Source of the DNA: Gemmatimonadota bacterium
Lineage (GTDB): Bacteria; Gemmatimonadota; Gemmatimonadetes; Gemmatimonadales; Gemmatimonadaceae
DNA length: 14,999 nucleotides
Direction of reading: 5' to 3'
NCBI GenBank assembly: GCA_028287225.1
Contig: JAQBPZ010000269.1
Location: forward strand, 1-14,999
The first letter of the stretch is position 1. Each line of letters starts with the position of its first letter. Made by a program: the position numbers and the translations under genes. Below the pieces are notes generated by a model. The model made no database searches. It saw only the letters and a program-made list of their open reading frames with translations, and was not told the DNA's origin. Positions 5,622 to 14,671 of this stretch are shown piece after piece.

Positions 5622-5733
5622 ACTCTTGTATCGCCACCGGGCCTCGCGCGTGCCGTTTTTCCGCGCCGGGCCGGCGCGCCCGGCACCACGGCATGGCGAT
5701 GCCTGTCTCAAATACGGTCGGGAGATCGCTGTC

Positions 5734-7170
<1,437 letters not shown>

Positions 7171-7195
7171 CACGAACGGCTCGCTTCGGCGGGGG

Positions 7196-7329
7196 TGTCA
7201 TCCCGCCGGAGCGAGCGCAGCGAGCGAGTGTCGGGATCTCCTGTCCGGTGCTCGTGGCTTGATACTGCGCACGGGACAGTGGATCCCGACACTCCCCCGA
7301 CGCTGCGCGCGGGGTCGTGCAGAATGACA
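7196..7329. repeat. TGTCATCCC...AATGACA stem-loop element (copy 2) between sufB and sufC
   Basis: This 134-bp imperfect palindrome has ends TGTCAT (7196-7201) and ATGACA (7324-7329). An inner block GAGTGTCGGGATC (7226-7238) is perfectly complementary to GATCCCGACACTC (7282-7294), CTGTCCGGTG pairs 9/10 with CACGGGACAG, and GCGCAGCG faces CGCTGCGC. It belongs to the same style as the element at 3394-3506. It fills the only large gap in the suf operon. In the transcript it would form a long hairpin that could stabilise or separate the sufB and sufCDU-Rieske-S parts. Confidence 0.8.
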
Positions 7330-7365
7330 GTGTTGCGGTAACACTCTTTTCATGACATTCACGAA

Positions 7366-8114
<749 letters not shown>

Positions 8115-8118
<4 letters not shown>

Positions 8119-9425
8119 TCGACGCGTACCTCCGCAGCTTCGAGGCGTTCTCGCGGAACGGCGGCGCGGCGGCACCCGAGTGGGCGCGCGCGCTCCGGCT
8201 GTCGGCGATCACGCGCTTCGAGACGCTCGGCTTTCCCACGACGCGCAACGAGGACTGGCACTTCACCTCCGTGGCGCCCATCGCCGACGCCGCGCTCACA
8301 CCGCTCACGTCCCCGTCCGGGCGTGTGGAGGCGGCGCAGCTCGCCCCCTTCCTGTTCAGCGACGACTGGCACCAGCTCGTCTTCGTGAACGGGCGCTTCG
8401 ACGCCGCCCTGTCGCGCACCGACGCGCTGCCCGATGGCGTCCGCGTGCTGCCGCTCGCGCAGGCGTACGACGAGCTGCCGATCCTCGTGGAGCAGCACCT
8501 CGGCCGCATCGCCTCGTTCGACGCGCACAGCTTCACCGCGCTCAACACGGCCTTCCTGCACGACGGGGCGGTGATCCACGTGACGGCCGACGTGGAGGTG
8601 GCGAAGCCGATCCACCTCGTCTTCGTGAGCGATGCGGCGGCGGTGAACGGGGCGATGCACCCGCGCAACCTCATCGTGCTGGATCGCTTCGCGAAGGCGA
8701 CGGTGCTGGAGACGTACTGCACCACGGCGCGCGGCGCGGGAGCCTACCTCACGAACGCGGTGACCGAGGCGTCCATCGGCGATGGCGCCACGCTGACCCA
8801 CCTCAAGCTCCAGCGCGAGTCGGCCCAGGCGTACCATGTGGGCACCTTCGACGCGCGGCAGGGGCGCGACAGCCACCTGGTGTCGTTCAGCTTCGCCACC
8901 GGCGCGGCGCTCTCGCGCACGAACATCTACACCGAGCTGCGCGGAGAGGGCTGCGGCGCCACGCTCAACGGCCTGTACCTGGGCGACGCCGAGCAGACGA
9001 TCGACCACCAGACGCGGATCGAGCACGTGGAGCCCAACTGCTACAGCCGCGAGCTCTACAAGGGCATCCTCGACGGCGCGTCGCACGGGGTGTTCAACGG
9101 CAAGGTGTACGTGCATCCCGAGGCCCAGAAGACGGACGGGAAGCAGACGAACAACACGCTGCTGCTCTCCGAGAAGGCGCAGATCGACACCAAGCCGCAG
9201 CTCGAGATCTTCGCCGACGACGTGAAGTGCACGCACGGCGCCACCGTCGGCCGGCTGGACGAGACGTCGCTGTTCTACATGAAGAGCCGCGGCATCGACG
9301 CCCGCACCGCCCGGGAGCTCCTGACGTACGCCTTCGCCGCCGACGTGCTCGAGACCATCGAGCTCGCCGAGGTGCGCGACGGGCTCGAGGCGGCAACCCT
9401 GCGCCGGTACGCGGGGCGCGCGTAG
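8115..9425 (+). CDS. sufD: Fe-S cluster assembly protein SufD
   Basis: The 436-residue SufD is the SufB paralogue that completes the SufBC2D scaffold. The start is GTG 8115, overlapping the sufC stop as GTGA, which fixes the reading start by coupling. The N-terminal part shows GFPTTRNEDWHFTS (about 39-52), the standard SufD N-terminal motif, followed by a divergent beta-helix region with LIVLDRFAKATVLETY, and the conserved C-terminal block DVKCTHGATVGRLDETSLFYMKSRGID. H374 in CTHGATVG corresponds to the interface histidine of characterised SufD proteins (H360 in E. coli, from memory). The C-terminal AYAFAADVLETIE-like helix (LLTYAFAADVLETIEL) is typical. Its TAG is 1 bp before the sufU ATG. 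Confidence 0.96.
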
Positions 9426-9426
9426 C

Positions 9427-9873
9427 ATGTCCGACCTTCAGGACCTCTACCAATCGATCATCCTCGACCACAACCGGCGCCCCCGGAACTACGGGGCGCT
9501 GGACGAGGCGACGAGCCGCGCCGAGGGCCGGAACCCGCTCTGCGGCGACGAGGTGGCGGTGGAGCTGAAGGTGGAGCACGACGCCATCGCCGACGTGCGC
9601 TTCACCGCGTCCGGCTGCGCGGTGTCGCGCGCCGCGGCGTCGATCATGACGCAGGCCGTGAAGGGCAAATCGGTGACGGAAGCGGGACATCTATTCTCTC
9701 AATTTCACGATCTCGTCACCGGCAAGCTGAAGCCGACGCCCGACGAGGCGCGCAAGCTTGGCGAGATGGCGGCATTCAGCGGCGTCGCGCGCTTTCCGGT
9801 CCGGGTGAAGTGCGCGAGCATGCCCTGGCACACGCTCCAGGCCGCACTCCGCAAGGAGCCGCCGGCGCCGTGA
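9427..9873 (+). CDS. sufU: SufU-type sulfur acceptor / zinc-dependent sulfurtransferase
   Basis: The 148-residue protein belongs to the IscU/NifU-N fold. In the SufU branch it accepts persulfide sulfur from SufS and passes it to SufBCD. The zinc/sulfur ligands are present: C39 and D41 in NPLCGDE, C64 in ASGCAVSRAAAS, and C129 in RVKCASMPW. Between C64 and C129 lies the longer insertion that separates SufU from IscU, and the IscU-specific LPPVK chaperone motif is absent. The start ATG 9427 lies 1 bp after the sufD stop. Its TGA overlaps the GTG of the Rieske gene by 4 nt. It is encoded two genes before sufS rather than directly after it. No sufE gene is seen in the window, consistent with SufU serving that role. 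Confidence 0.93.
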   Translation: MSDLQDLYQSIILDHNRRPRNYGALDEATSRAEGRNPLCGDEVAVELKVEHDAIADVRFTASGCAVSRAAASIMTQAVKGKSVTEAGHLFSQFHDLVTGKLKPTPDEARKLGEMAAFSGVARFPVRVKCASMPWHTLQAALRKEPPAP

Positions 9874-10229
9874 GCGATGCGCCGCAGTTCGCCAACGTCG
9901 CCGCGCTCGACCAGCTGTCCGTCGGCACCCTGCTCGGCGTCACGCTGCCCACCGGCGCGGCGGTCTGCCTGTACAACCACCGCGGGACGATCGGGGCAGT
10001 CGGCGACGTCTGCACCCATGCCGCCTTCCTGATGTCCGACGGCGTGCTGCATGCCGACGGCACGCTGGAGTGCGTCTGGCACGGCGCGCGCTTCGACTGC
10101 CGCACCGGGGCCGTACGGCGGCATCCGGCGAGCGCGCCGCTGCCGGTGTACCCGGTGCGCATCGAGGACGGACGGGTGCTCGTGGGCGTCACTCCCGAAG
10201 AACGACCCCCCGCACCGGTCCCATCATGA
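9870..10229 (+). CDS. Rieske-type [2Fe-2S] ferredoxin in the suf operon
   Basis: The 119-residue protein is a stand-alone Rieske domain, probably a soluble electron carrier. Its cluster ligands are complete: CTH (C48, H50) and CVWH (C68, H71), with 17 residues between the pairs, as in bacterial Rieske ferredoxins of the NirD/BphF kind. HGARFDCRTGAV follows as usual. The start GTG 9870 overlaps the sufU TGA, and its own TGA overlaps the sufS ATG, so it is translated with its neighbours. No oxygenase or reductase gene is near. By position it most likely donates electrons for cluster assembly or persulfide reduction, or is itself a client; this is inference. Rieske genes also occur in actinobacterial suf operons (recalled). 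Confidence 0.93.
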   Translation: MSDAPQFANVAALDQLSVGTLLGVTLPTGAAVCLYNHRGTIGAVGDVCTHAAFLMSDGVLHADGTLECVWHGARFDCRTGAVRRHPASAPLPVYPVRIEDGRVLVGVTPEERPPAPVPS

Positions 10230-11437
10230 ATCGCCGCGCCGACTTCCCCCTGCTCGCCGCCAACCCCGGCCTGCACTACCTGGACTCCGCCGCCACCTCG
10301 CAGAAGCCGCGCGTCGTGCTGGATGCGATGCGCGGCTACTACGAGCGCGACAACGCCAACCCGCACCGCGGCGCGTACGACCTCTCCGCGCGCGCCACCG
10401 AGCGGTATCACGACGCGCGCGTGACCGTCGCCCGGTTTCTGGGCGTGGCCGACATGGACTGCCTGATCTTCACCCGCGGCACCACCGAGGCGCTCAACCT
10501 GGTTGCCACGGCCTGGGGCCGCGCGAACGTCGGCGCGGGCGACGAGATCGTGGTGACCGCGCTGGAGCACCACGCCAACTTCGTCCCCTGGCAGCAGCTC
10601 GCCCTGGCCACGGGCGCGGTGTTTCACGTGTGTCCGCTCACGGACGACCACCACGTGGACCTCGCCGCGCTGCGCGCCCTCGTCACCGCGCGCACGAAGG
10701 TCGTGGCCTTCAACCACGTGTCCAACGCGCTCGGCACGGTGAACCCGGTACGCGAGATCGCGGCGATCGCGCGCGGCGTGGGCGCGCTCGTGGTGTGCGA
10801 CGGCGCGCAGGCGGCGCCGCACCTCCAGGTGGGCTTCGACGCGCTCGACGTGGACTTCTACGCGTTCAGCGGCCACAAGATGTGCGGCCCGATGGGCATC
10901 GGCGGCCTCGTGGGCCGCCGGCCGATCCTCGAGGCCATGCCCCCGTACCAGTTCGGGGGCGACATGATCGAGTTCGTGCGCGACGACCACTCCACCTGGA
11001 ACGTGCTGCCGCACAAGTTCGAGGCGGGCACGCCCAACGTGGCCGATGCGGTCGGCCTCGCGGCGGCCTGCGACTACCTGGACGGCATCGGCATGGACGC
11101 CGTGCTCGAACACGAGCGCGCGCTCGTCCGGCTGGCGACGGAGCGCCTGAACGGGATCGAGGGGCTGCGCGTGTACGGGCCGAAGCCGTCGGAGCGCAGC
11201 GGTGTGGTGAGCTTCACGATGGAGGGGGTACACCCGCACGACCTGGCGACGATCCTCGACCAGGAGGGGGTCTGCATCCGCGCCGGCCACCACTGCGCGC
11301 AGCCGCTCATGCGGCGCCTCAACGTCACCTCCACGGCGCGCGCCTCGTTCTACGTCTACAGCGACGAATCGGATGTGGACGCGCTCGTGCGCGCGCTGGA
11401 GAAGGCCAAGGCGCTGTTCGCGGAGCCGGTGGGCTAG
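10226..11437 (+). CDS. sufS: cysteine desulfurase SufS
   Basis: The 403-residue PLP enzyme removes sulfur from L-cysteine, forming alanine and an enzyme persulfide that is passed to SufU. Class-V aminotransferase motifs are present: YLDSAATSQKP (18-28), RGTTEALNLVA (84-94), EHHANFVPWQ (114-123), the PLP-contacting DGAQAAPHL (192-200), the PLP lysine K218 in FSGHKMCGPMG, and the catalytic C357 in RAGHHCAQPLM, which is the short-loop form of SufS/CsdA-type (type II) desulfurases. Length is typical. The start ATG 10226 overlaps the Rieske stop as ATGA. It is the last gene of the operon, followed by a GC-rich hairpin (11439-11474). Dependence on SufU is inferred from the operon. Confidence 0.97.
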   Translation: MNRRADFPLLAANPGLHYLDSAATSQKPRVVLDAMRGYYERDNANPHRGAYDLSARATERYHDARVTVARFLGVADMDCLIFTRGTTEALNLVATAWGRANVGAGDEIVVTALEHHANFVPWQQLALATGAVFHVCPLTDDHHVDLAALRALVTARTKVVAFNHVSNALGTVNPVREIAAIARGVGALVVCDGAQAAPHLQVGFDALDVDFYAFSGHKMCGPMGIGGLVGRRPILEAMPPYQFGGDMIEFVRDDHSTWNVLPHKFEAGTPNVADAVGLAAACDYLDGIGMDAVLEHERALVRLATERLNGIEGLRVYGPKPSERSGVVSFTMEGVHPHDLATILDQEGVCIRAGHHCAQPLMRRLNVTSTARASFYVYSDESDVDALVRALEKAKALFAEPVG

Positions 11438-11438
11438 C

Positions 11439-11474
11439 GGCCTCCGGCGGGGGACCGCATCGCGGCCGGAGGCC
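11439..11474. terminator. hairpin between convergent sufS and TM2 genes
   Basis: GGCCTCCGGC (11439-11448) and GCCGGAGGCC (11465-11474) form a perfect 10-bp stem with a 16-nt loop. It starts 1 nt after the sufS stop and ends immediately before the stop of the converging TM2 gene, the position expected of a bidirectional terminator. There is no T-tract on either side, so termination efficiency is uncertain. Confidence 0.55.
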
Positions 11475-11804
11475 TCAGGTCCACTCCGTGAGCTTCTCGC
11501 CGTCCTTGTCGCGGAAGTTGCCGGTCACGATCATCACGATGTCGTACAGCGTCCACAGGCCCAGCCCGCCGAGCGTGAGGAGCTGCAGCAGTCCCGTGCC
11601 GTTCTTGCCCACGTAGAAGCGGTGCGCGCCGAAGGGGCCGAGGATCATGGCGAGCAGGAACGCCGGCAGGACCTTCTTGTCCGTGTCCAGCGCGCGCGCC
11701 GCCGGCTGCATCACGCCGCAGCCCGTGCACACGACCGCCTCGGCGTCGATCAGCTTGCCGCACGCGTGACAGATGCGCGTGGGTCGCAGGGCGAATTGGG
11801 ACAT
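11475..11804 (-). CDS. zinc-ribbon TM2-domain membrane protein
   Basis: The 109-residue protein starts at ATG 11804, with a GGAG box 6 nt upstream. An N-terminal zinc ribbon is formed by CHAC (C12, C15) and CTGC (C26, C29). A TM2 domain follows: KKVLPAFLLAMILGPFGAHRFYVG (43-66, first membrane segment and the family's G-x-FG-x-HRFY-x-G turn), then GLLQLLTLGGLGLWTLYDIVMIVTG (71-95, second membrane segment), and a short polar tail. It is probably an inner-membrane protein with a cytoplasmic zinc ribbon. TM2 proteins have no established general function in bacteria. An in-frame extension upstream to 11972 is Pro/Arg-rich and lacks such a ribosome binding site, so it is rejected. It is convergent with sufS and divergent from the YCII gene. 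Confidence 0.88.
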   Translation of the reverse strand: MSQFALRPTRICHACGKLIDAEAVVCTGCGVMQPAARALDTDKKVLPAFLLAMILGPFGAHRFYVGKNGTGLLQLLTLGGLGLWTLYDIVMIVTGNFRDKDGEKLTEWT

Positions 11805-11992
11805 CGGCAACTCCGCGGTGATGGGAGAAGCGGATAATATGTCGCGCGGCCGATGCGGGGGCCATCGTGCGCCAGGCCCGGGCGGCGTCGATGCACGCCG
11901 CCCGCGATCTGCCGGGGGCGCTTGCGGATGGGCGTCACCCTCGCGAGGATGCGGTCGTTCCGCGCGCTTCACGCCACCCGCACCGCCTGCCC

Positions 11993-12286
11993 ATGTACGC
12001 CATCGCCCTGATCCGCTACCGCCGCCCGCTCGAGGAAGTCGTCGCCGTGCAGGAGCAGCATCGCGCCTACCTCAAGGGGCTCAAGGACAAGGGCGTGCTC
12101 ATCGCCTCGGGCCCGCTGGATCCGCGAAGCGGCGGTGCGCTGCTCGTTCGCGTGCCGGATGACGACGTGCACGGCGCGCTCGACGCGATCCGCGACGGCG
12201 ACCCCTACGTCACCTTCGGCGTGGCGCAGTACGAGCTGATTCCGTGGGCGGTGGGCACCGGCAAGGAAGGCCTGGACCGGCTGTAG
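11993..12286 (+). CDS. YCII-family protein (YciI-like)
   Basis: The 97-residue protein starts at ATG 11993 with MYAIALIRYRRPLEEV, the usual YCII opening strand. QEQHRAYLKGLKDKGVLIASGPL (about 17-39) carries the conserved His of the family's proposed Asp-His pair, and DPYVTFGVAQYELIPW forms the closing strand of the dimeric ferredoxin-like fold. YCII proteins are small cytoplasmic proteins; a few have dechlorinase or hydrolase-like activity, but most have no known reaction, and none can be assigned here. Length is typical. The upstream in-frame extension to 11867 is low-complexity and rejected. No strong Shine-Dalgarno sequence is seen. The gene is convergent with the M20 peptidase and shares a hairpin at its 3' end. 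Confidence 0.87.
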   Translation: MYAIALIRYRRPLEEVVAVQEQHRAYLKGLKDKGVLIASGPLDPRSGGALLVRVPDDDVHGALDAIRDGDPYVTFGVAQYELIPWAVGTGKEGLDRL

Positions 12287-12299
12287 CCGGCCGCAGGCC
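12269..12299. terminator. two-part hairpin across the YCII stop codon, before the convergent M20 gene
   Basis: GGCCTG (12269-12274) pairs with CAGGCC (12294-12299), and inside it CCGGC (12277-12281) pairs with GCCGG (12286-12290) around a TGTA loop, with a small internal bulge. The structure spans the YCII stop (TAG 12284-12286) and precedes the end of the M20 gene on the opposite strand, so it may act in both directions. No T-tract follows. Confidence 0.45.
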
Positions 12300-12334
12300 C
12301 CCAGGATCTCACCTACGCACCCGTCGCGCGCCGA

Positions 12335-13579
12335 TCAGCGCGCGCCGGCGAGTGCGAGGGCCACCAGCAGCGCCCACTGCGGACCCTTCCACCCGTCCGC
12401 CCCGTCGTCGTACCACTCGTCCAGGCCGTGCGCGCCCCCGCCGGTGCCGCCCCCGTCGATGGTGATGCCGGGCTTGCCGAGCCCGATGGGCACGTTGGCA
12501 TCGGTGCTCGACGCCTGGATGTCCGGCGAGAAGCCAAGCGCTCGGCCCGCCGCGGTGGCGACGCGGACGATGCGCGCGGAGTCGGGCTGCGCCCCCGCCG
12601 GGCGAAGCCCGATGGTGTCGATGACCAGCGACAGGCGGTCGCGCCCCCGTGGCCACCGCGCGTTCTCGGCGGCGAGCGCCTTGCGCAGGGCCCGCTGCGC
12701 CTTCGCGTCCAGCTCGTCCAGCGCGCGGGCGGACTCGGAGCGCATGTCGAGCTCCATCGACGCGTCGAAGGGAATGGAGTTCACCGACGTGCCGCCGCTG
12801 ATCACGCCCACGTTGAAGGTGGTCTTCGGCGTGGTGGGCACCTGGATGTCGGCGATGGCGGCGATGGCGCGTCCGAGCGCGTGCGCCGGGTTCGGGTTGC
12901 CGAAGGCGCCGTAGCTGTGCCCCCCGCGCCCCTTGTACGTCACGCGGTAGCGATGGCTGCCCACCGCGCGGCTCGTCACCGACTGGCCCGCCCCGTCCAC
13001 CGAGACGAAGTAGTCGATCCGGTCCTTGAGCTCACGCTCGTAGAGGTGACGTGTTCCGCGCAGGTTGCCCGGCCCCTCCTCCCCGACGTTGCCGACGAAG
13101 ATGATGGTGCCCGGCGTCTGCACCGCCGTGTTCTGGAGCGCGCGCGCCACGGAGAGCACCACGGCGAGGCCGCGGCAGTCGTCGCCGATGCCGCGCCCGG
13201 TGTACCGCGTGCCCGCGCGCGTCACGCGCACGTCGGTCCCCTCGGGAAAGACGGTGTCGAGGTGGCCGGCCAGCACCACGGTGGGACCGCTCCCGGTGCC
13301 CCGCCGCTCGCCGATGACGTTGCCCACCGCGTCCACCCGGACGTTCGTGAGCCCCACGCGCTCGAACTCCGCCTTGTAGGCGAGCCCGCGCGTCGCCTCC
13401 TTGAAGGGCGGGGCCGGGATCTCGCAGAGCGTGGTCTGCTGCGTGAGCGTCCAGGCGTTGCGGGCCCGGATGGAATCGAGCAGGATGGCGACGTCGGGCC
13501 GCGCGGCGAGGCGGGGGACGTCCTGTGCGCCGAGAACGGCGGGGAGGGCGAGCGCGATGAGCGCGAGGGATCGTGTCAT
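12335..13579 (-). CDS. secreted M20-family metallopeptidase
   Basis: The 414-residue protein starts at ATG 13579 with a signal peptide, MTRSLALIALALPAVLGAQ, with likely cleavage after AVLGA or nearby, so it is exported, probably to the periplasm. The co-catalytic zinc site of M20 peptidases is complete: H106 and D108 in AGHLDTVFP, D133/D134 in GIGDDCRG, E167/E168 in NVGEEGPG, D195 in VSVDGAG, and H384 in GGGAHGLDEW. The dimerisation (lid) domain lies at about 206-320 and includes RVTYKGRGGHSYGAFGNPNP. The pattern fits tri- or dipeptidase-like and carboxypeptidase M20 members that release amino acids from peptides; the substrate is not determined. It is divergent from the glycosyltransferase gene (137-bp gap). 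An upstream in-frame start at 13684 would bury the signal peptide and is rejected. Confidence 0.9.
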   Translation of the reverse strand: MTRSLALIALALPAVLGAQDVPRLAARPDVAILLDSIRARNAWTLTQQTTLCEIPAPPFKEATRGLAYKAEFERVGLTNVRVDAVGNVIGERRGTGSGPTVVLAGHLDTVFPEGTDVRVTRAGTRYTGRGIGDDCRGLAVVLSVARALQNTAVQTPGTIIFVGNVGEEGPGNLRGTRHLYERELKDRIDYFVSVDGAGQSVTSRAVGSHRYRVTYKGRGGHSYGAFGNPNPAHALGRAIAAIADIQVPTTPKTTFNVGVISGGTSVNSIPFDASMELDMRSESARALDELDAKAQRALRKALAAENARWPRGRDRLSLVIDTIGLRPAGAQPDSARIVRVATAAGRALGFSPDIQASSTDANVPIGLGKPGITIDGGGTGGGAHGLDEWYDDGADGWKGPQWALLVALALAGAR

Positions 13580-13716
13580 GGGCGGAAAACTATGAGGGCG
13601 GACGCATTGCGGACACCCCGCCCCCGACGCTGCGCCATGACCTTTGGCTCCCGTGGCGCGTCCATCAGGCGAGCGTGTGCGCAAGACCGCGCCGGACCTT
13701 TCCGTCTCCAGAACCG

Positions 13717-14652
13717 ATGACCCGCAAACTCGTCACCGTCGTCACCCCCTGCTACAACGAGGAAGGGAACGTCGAGCAGCTCTACCTCGCCGTGAAGGCG
13801 GTGTTCGACGCGCTGCCGCAGTACGACCACCGTCATCTGTTCATCGACAACGCCTCCGCCGACGCCACGGCCACCATCCTGCGCCGGCTCGCGGCCGCCG
13901 ACCCGTCGGTGCAGGTGATCTGCAACGCGCGGAACTTCGGCCAGATCCGCTCGCCCTTCCACGCCATCATGGAGGCGCAGGGCGACGCGGTCATCGTGAT
14001 GGCGTGCGACTTCCAGGATCCGCCGGAGCTCATCCCGCGCTTTCTCGACAAGTGGGAGGCCGGCTACAAGGTCGCGATGGGGGTGAAGGAGTCGGCCGAC
14101 GAGCCGGGGCTGTTCTACGCCACCCGGTCGCGCTACTACGGGCTGCTCCGCAGCATCTCCGCCATCGACCTCATTCCCCACGTCACCGGCTTCGGGCTCT
14201 ACGACCGCGTCGTGGTGGAGCACCTCCGCCGGATCGACGACCCGTATCCGTACTACCGGGGGCTGCTCGCCGAGATCGGGCTCGAGGTCGCGCGCATCCC
14301 GTTCCGGCAGCCGCTGCGGAAGCGCGGGGTCACGTCGCAGAACTTCTACACGCTCTACGACATCGCGATGCTCGGCATCGTCAGCCACTCCAAGGTGCCG
14401 CTGCGCATCGCGACGATGGCGGGCTTCGCGATGGCAGTGCTGTCGATGCTGGTCGCGTTCGGGTATCTCATCGCCAAGCTGCTCGCCTGGAACAGCTTCA
14501 AGCTCGGCCAGGCGCCCATCCTCATCGGCTTCTTCTTCATCTCGTCGGTGCAGCTCGTGTTCGTCGGCATCCTCGGCGAGTACATCGGGTCCATCTGGAC
14601 GCACGTCCGCAAGCATCCGCACGTCTTCGAGAAGGAGCGGGTGAACCTCTGA
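13717..14652 (+). CDS. GT2 glycosyltransferase, GtrB/ArnC/DPM1-like, membrane anchored
   Basis: The 311-residue protein has a GT-A domain followed by two membrane helices, the architecture of polyprenyl-phosphate glycosyltransferases that transfer a sugar from a nucleotide sugar to a lipid phosphate at the inner membrane. Visible motifs are VTVVTPCYNEEGNVEQL (6-22), FIDNASADAT (42-51), NARNFGQ (70-76), ACDFQDPPELIPRF (96-109, the D-x-x-D metal/nucleotide motif), and RKRGVTSQNFYTLYD (201-215, acceptor-side loop). Membrane segments are at about 230-257 and 267-292, with a short basic tail. The start ATG 13717 gives MTRKLVTVVTPCYNEEGN; a longer in-frame start at 13573 adds a tail without similarity. 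Exact sugar and lipid are not predictable. A short GC hairpin follows 2 nt after the stop. Confidence 0.92.
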   Translation: MTRKLVTVVTPCYNEEGNVEQLYLAVKAVFDALPQYDHRHLFIDNASADATATILRRLAAADPSVQVICNARNFGQIRSPFHAIMEAQGDAVIVMACDFQDPPELIPRFLDKWEAGYKVAMGVKESADEPGLFYATRSRYYGLLRSISAIDLIPHVTGFGLYDRVVVEHLRRIDDPYPYYRGLLAEIGLEVARIPFRQPLRKRGVTSQNFYTLYDIAMLGIVSHSKVPLRIATMAGFAMAVLSMLVAFGYLIAKLLAWNSFKLGQAPILIGFFFISSVQLVFVGILGEYIGSIWTHVRKHPHVFEKERVNL

Positions 14653-14654
14653 GC

Positions 14655-14671
14655 CCGGCGCGCGGCGCCGG
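14655..14671 (+). terminator. short GC-only hairpin after the glycosyltransferase gene
   Basis: CCGGCGC (14655-14661) and GCGCCGG (14665-14671) form a perfect 7-bp stem with a GCG loop, 2 nt after the TGA ending at 14652. CCTTCTG follows, without a real T-run. This is a plausible weak terminator, but such palindromes also arise by chance in very GC-rich DNA. Confidence 0.3.

Noticed and set aside
5608..5631. Definite IscR type 1 operator
   Set aside because: Resemblance is partial, one half is a base short, and my recall of the consensus is the only support; kept only as a remark within the promoter finding.
5593..5733. Possible 47-residue N-terminal extension of SufB from an upstream TTG
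   Set aside because: The extension (TPGGIPTTLLLYRHRAS...) has no SufB similarity, overlaps the candidate promoter, and the ATG at 5734 has a GGAG box and the family-typical N-terminus.
11826..11845. AT-rich GGATAATATG island as a -10 box for the TM2 or YCII gene
   Set aside because: TATTAT (minus) or GATAAT (plus) could be a -10, but no matching -35 is seen at 16-18 bp on either strand, so it is not listed as a promoter.
11867..11992. In-frame upstream extension of the YCII protein
   Set aside because: Low-complexity Arg/Pro/Ala peptide; the family's first strand begins exactly at MYAIALIRYR (ATG 11993).
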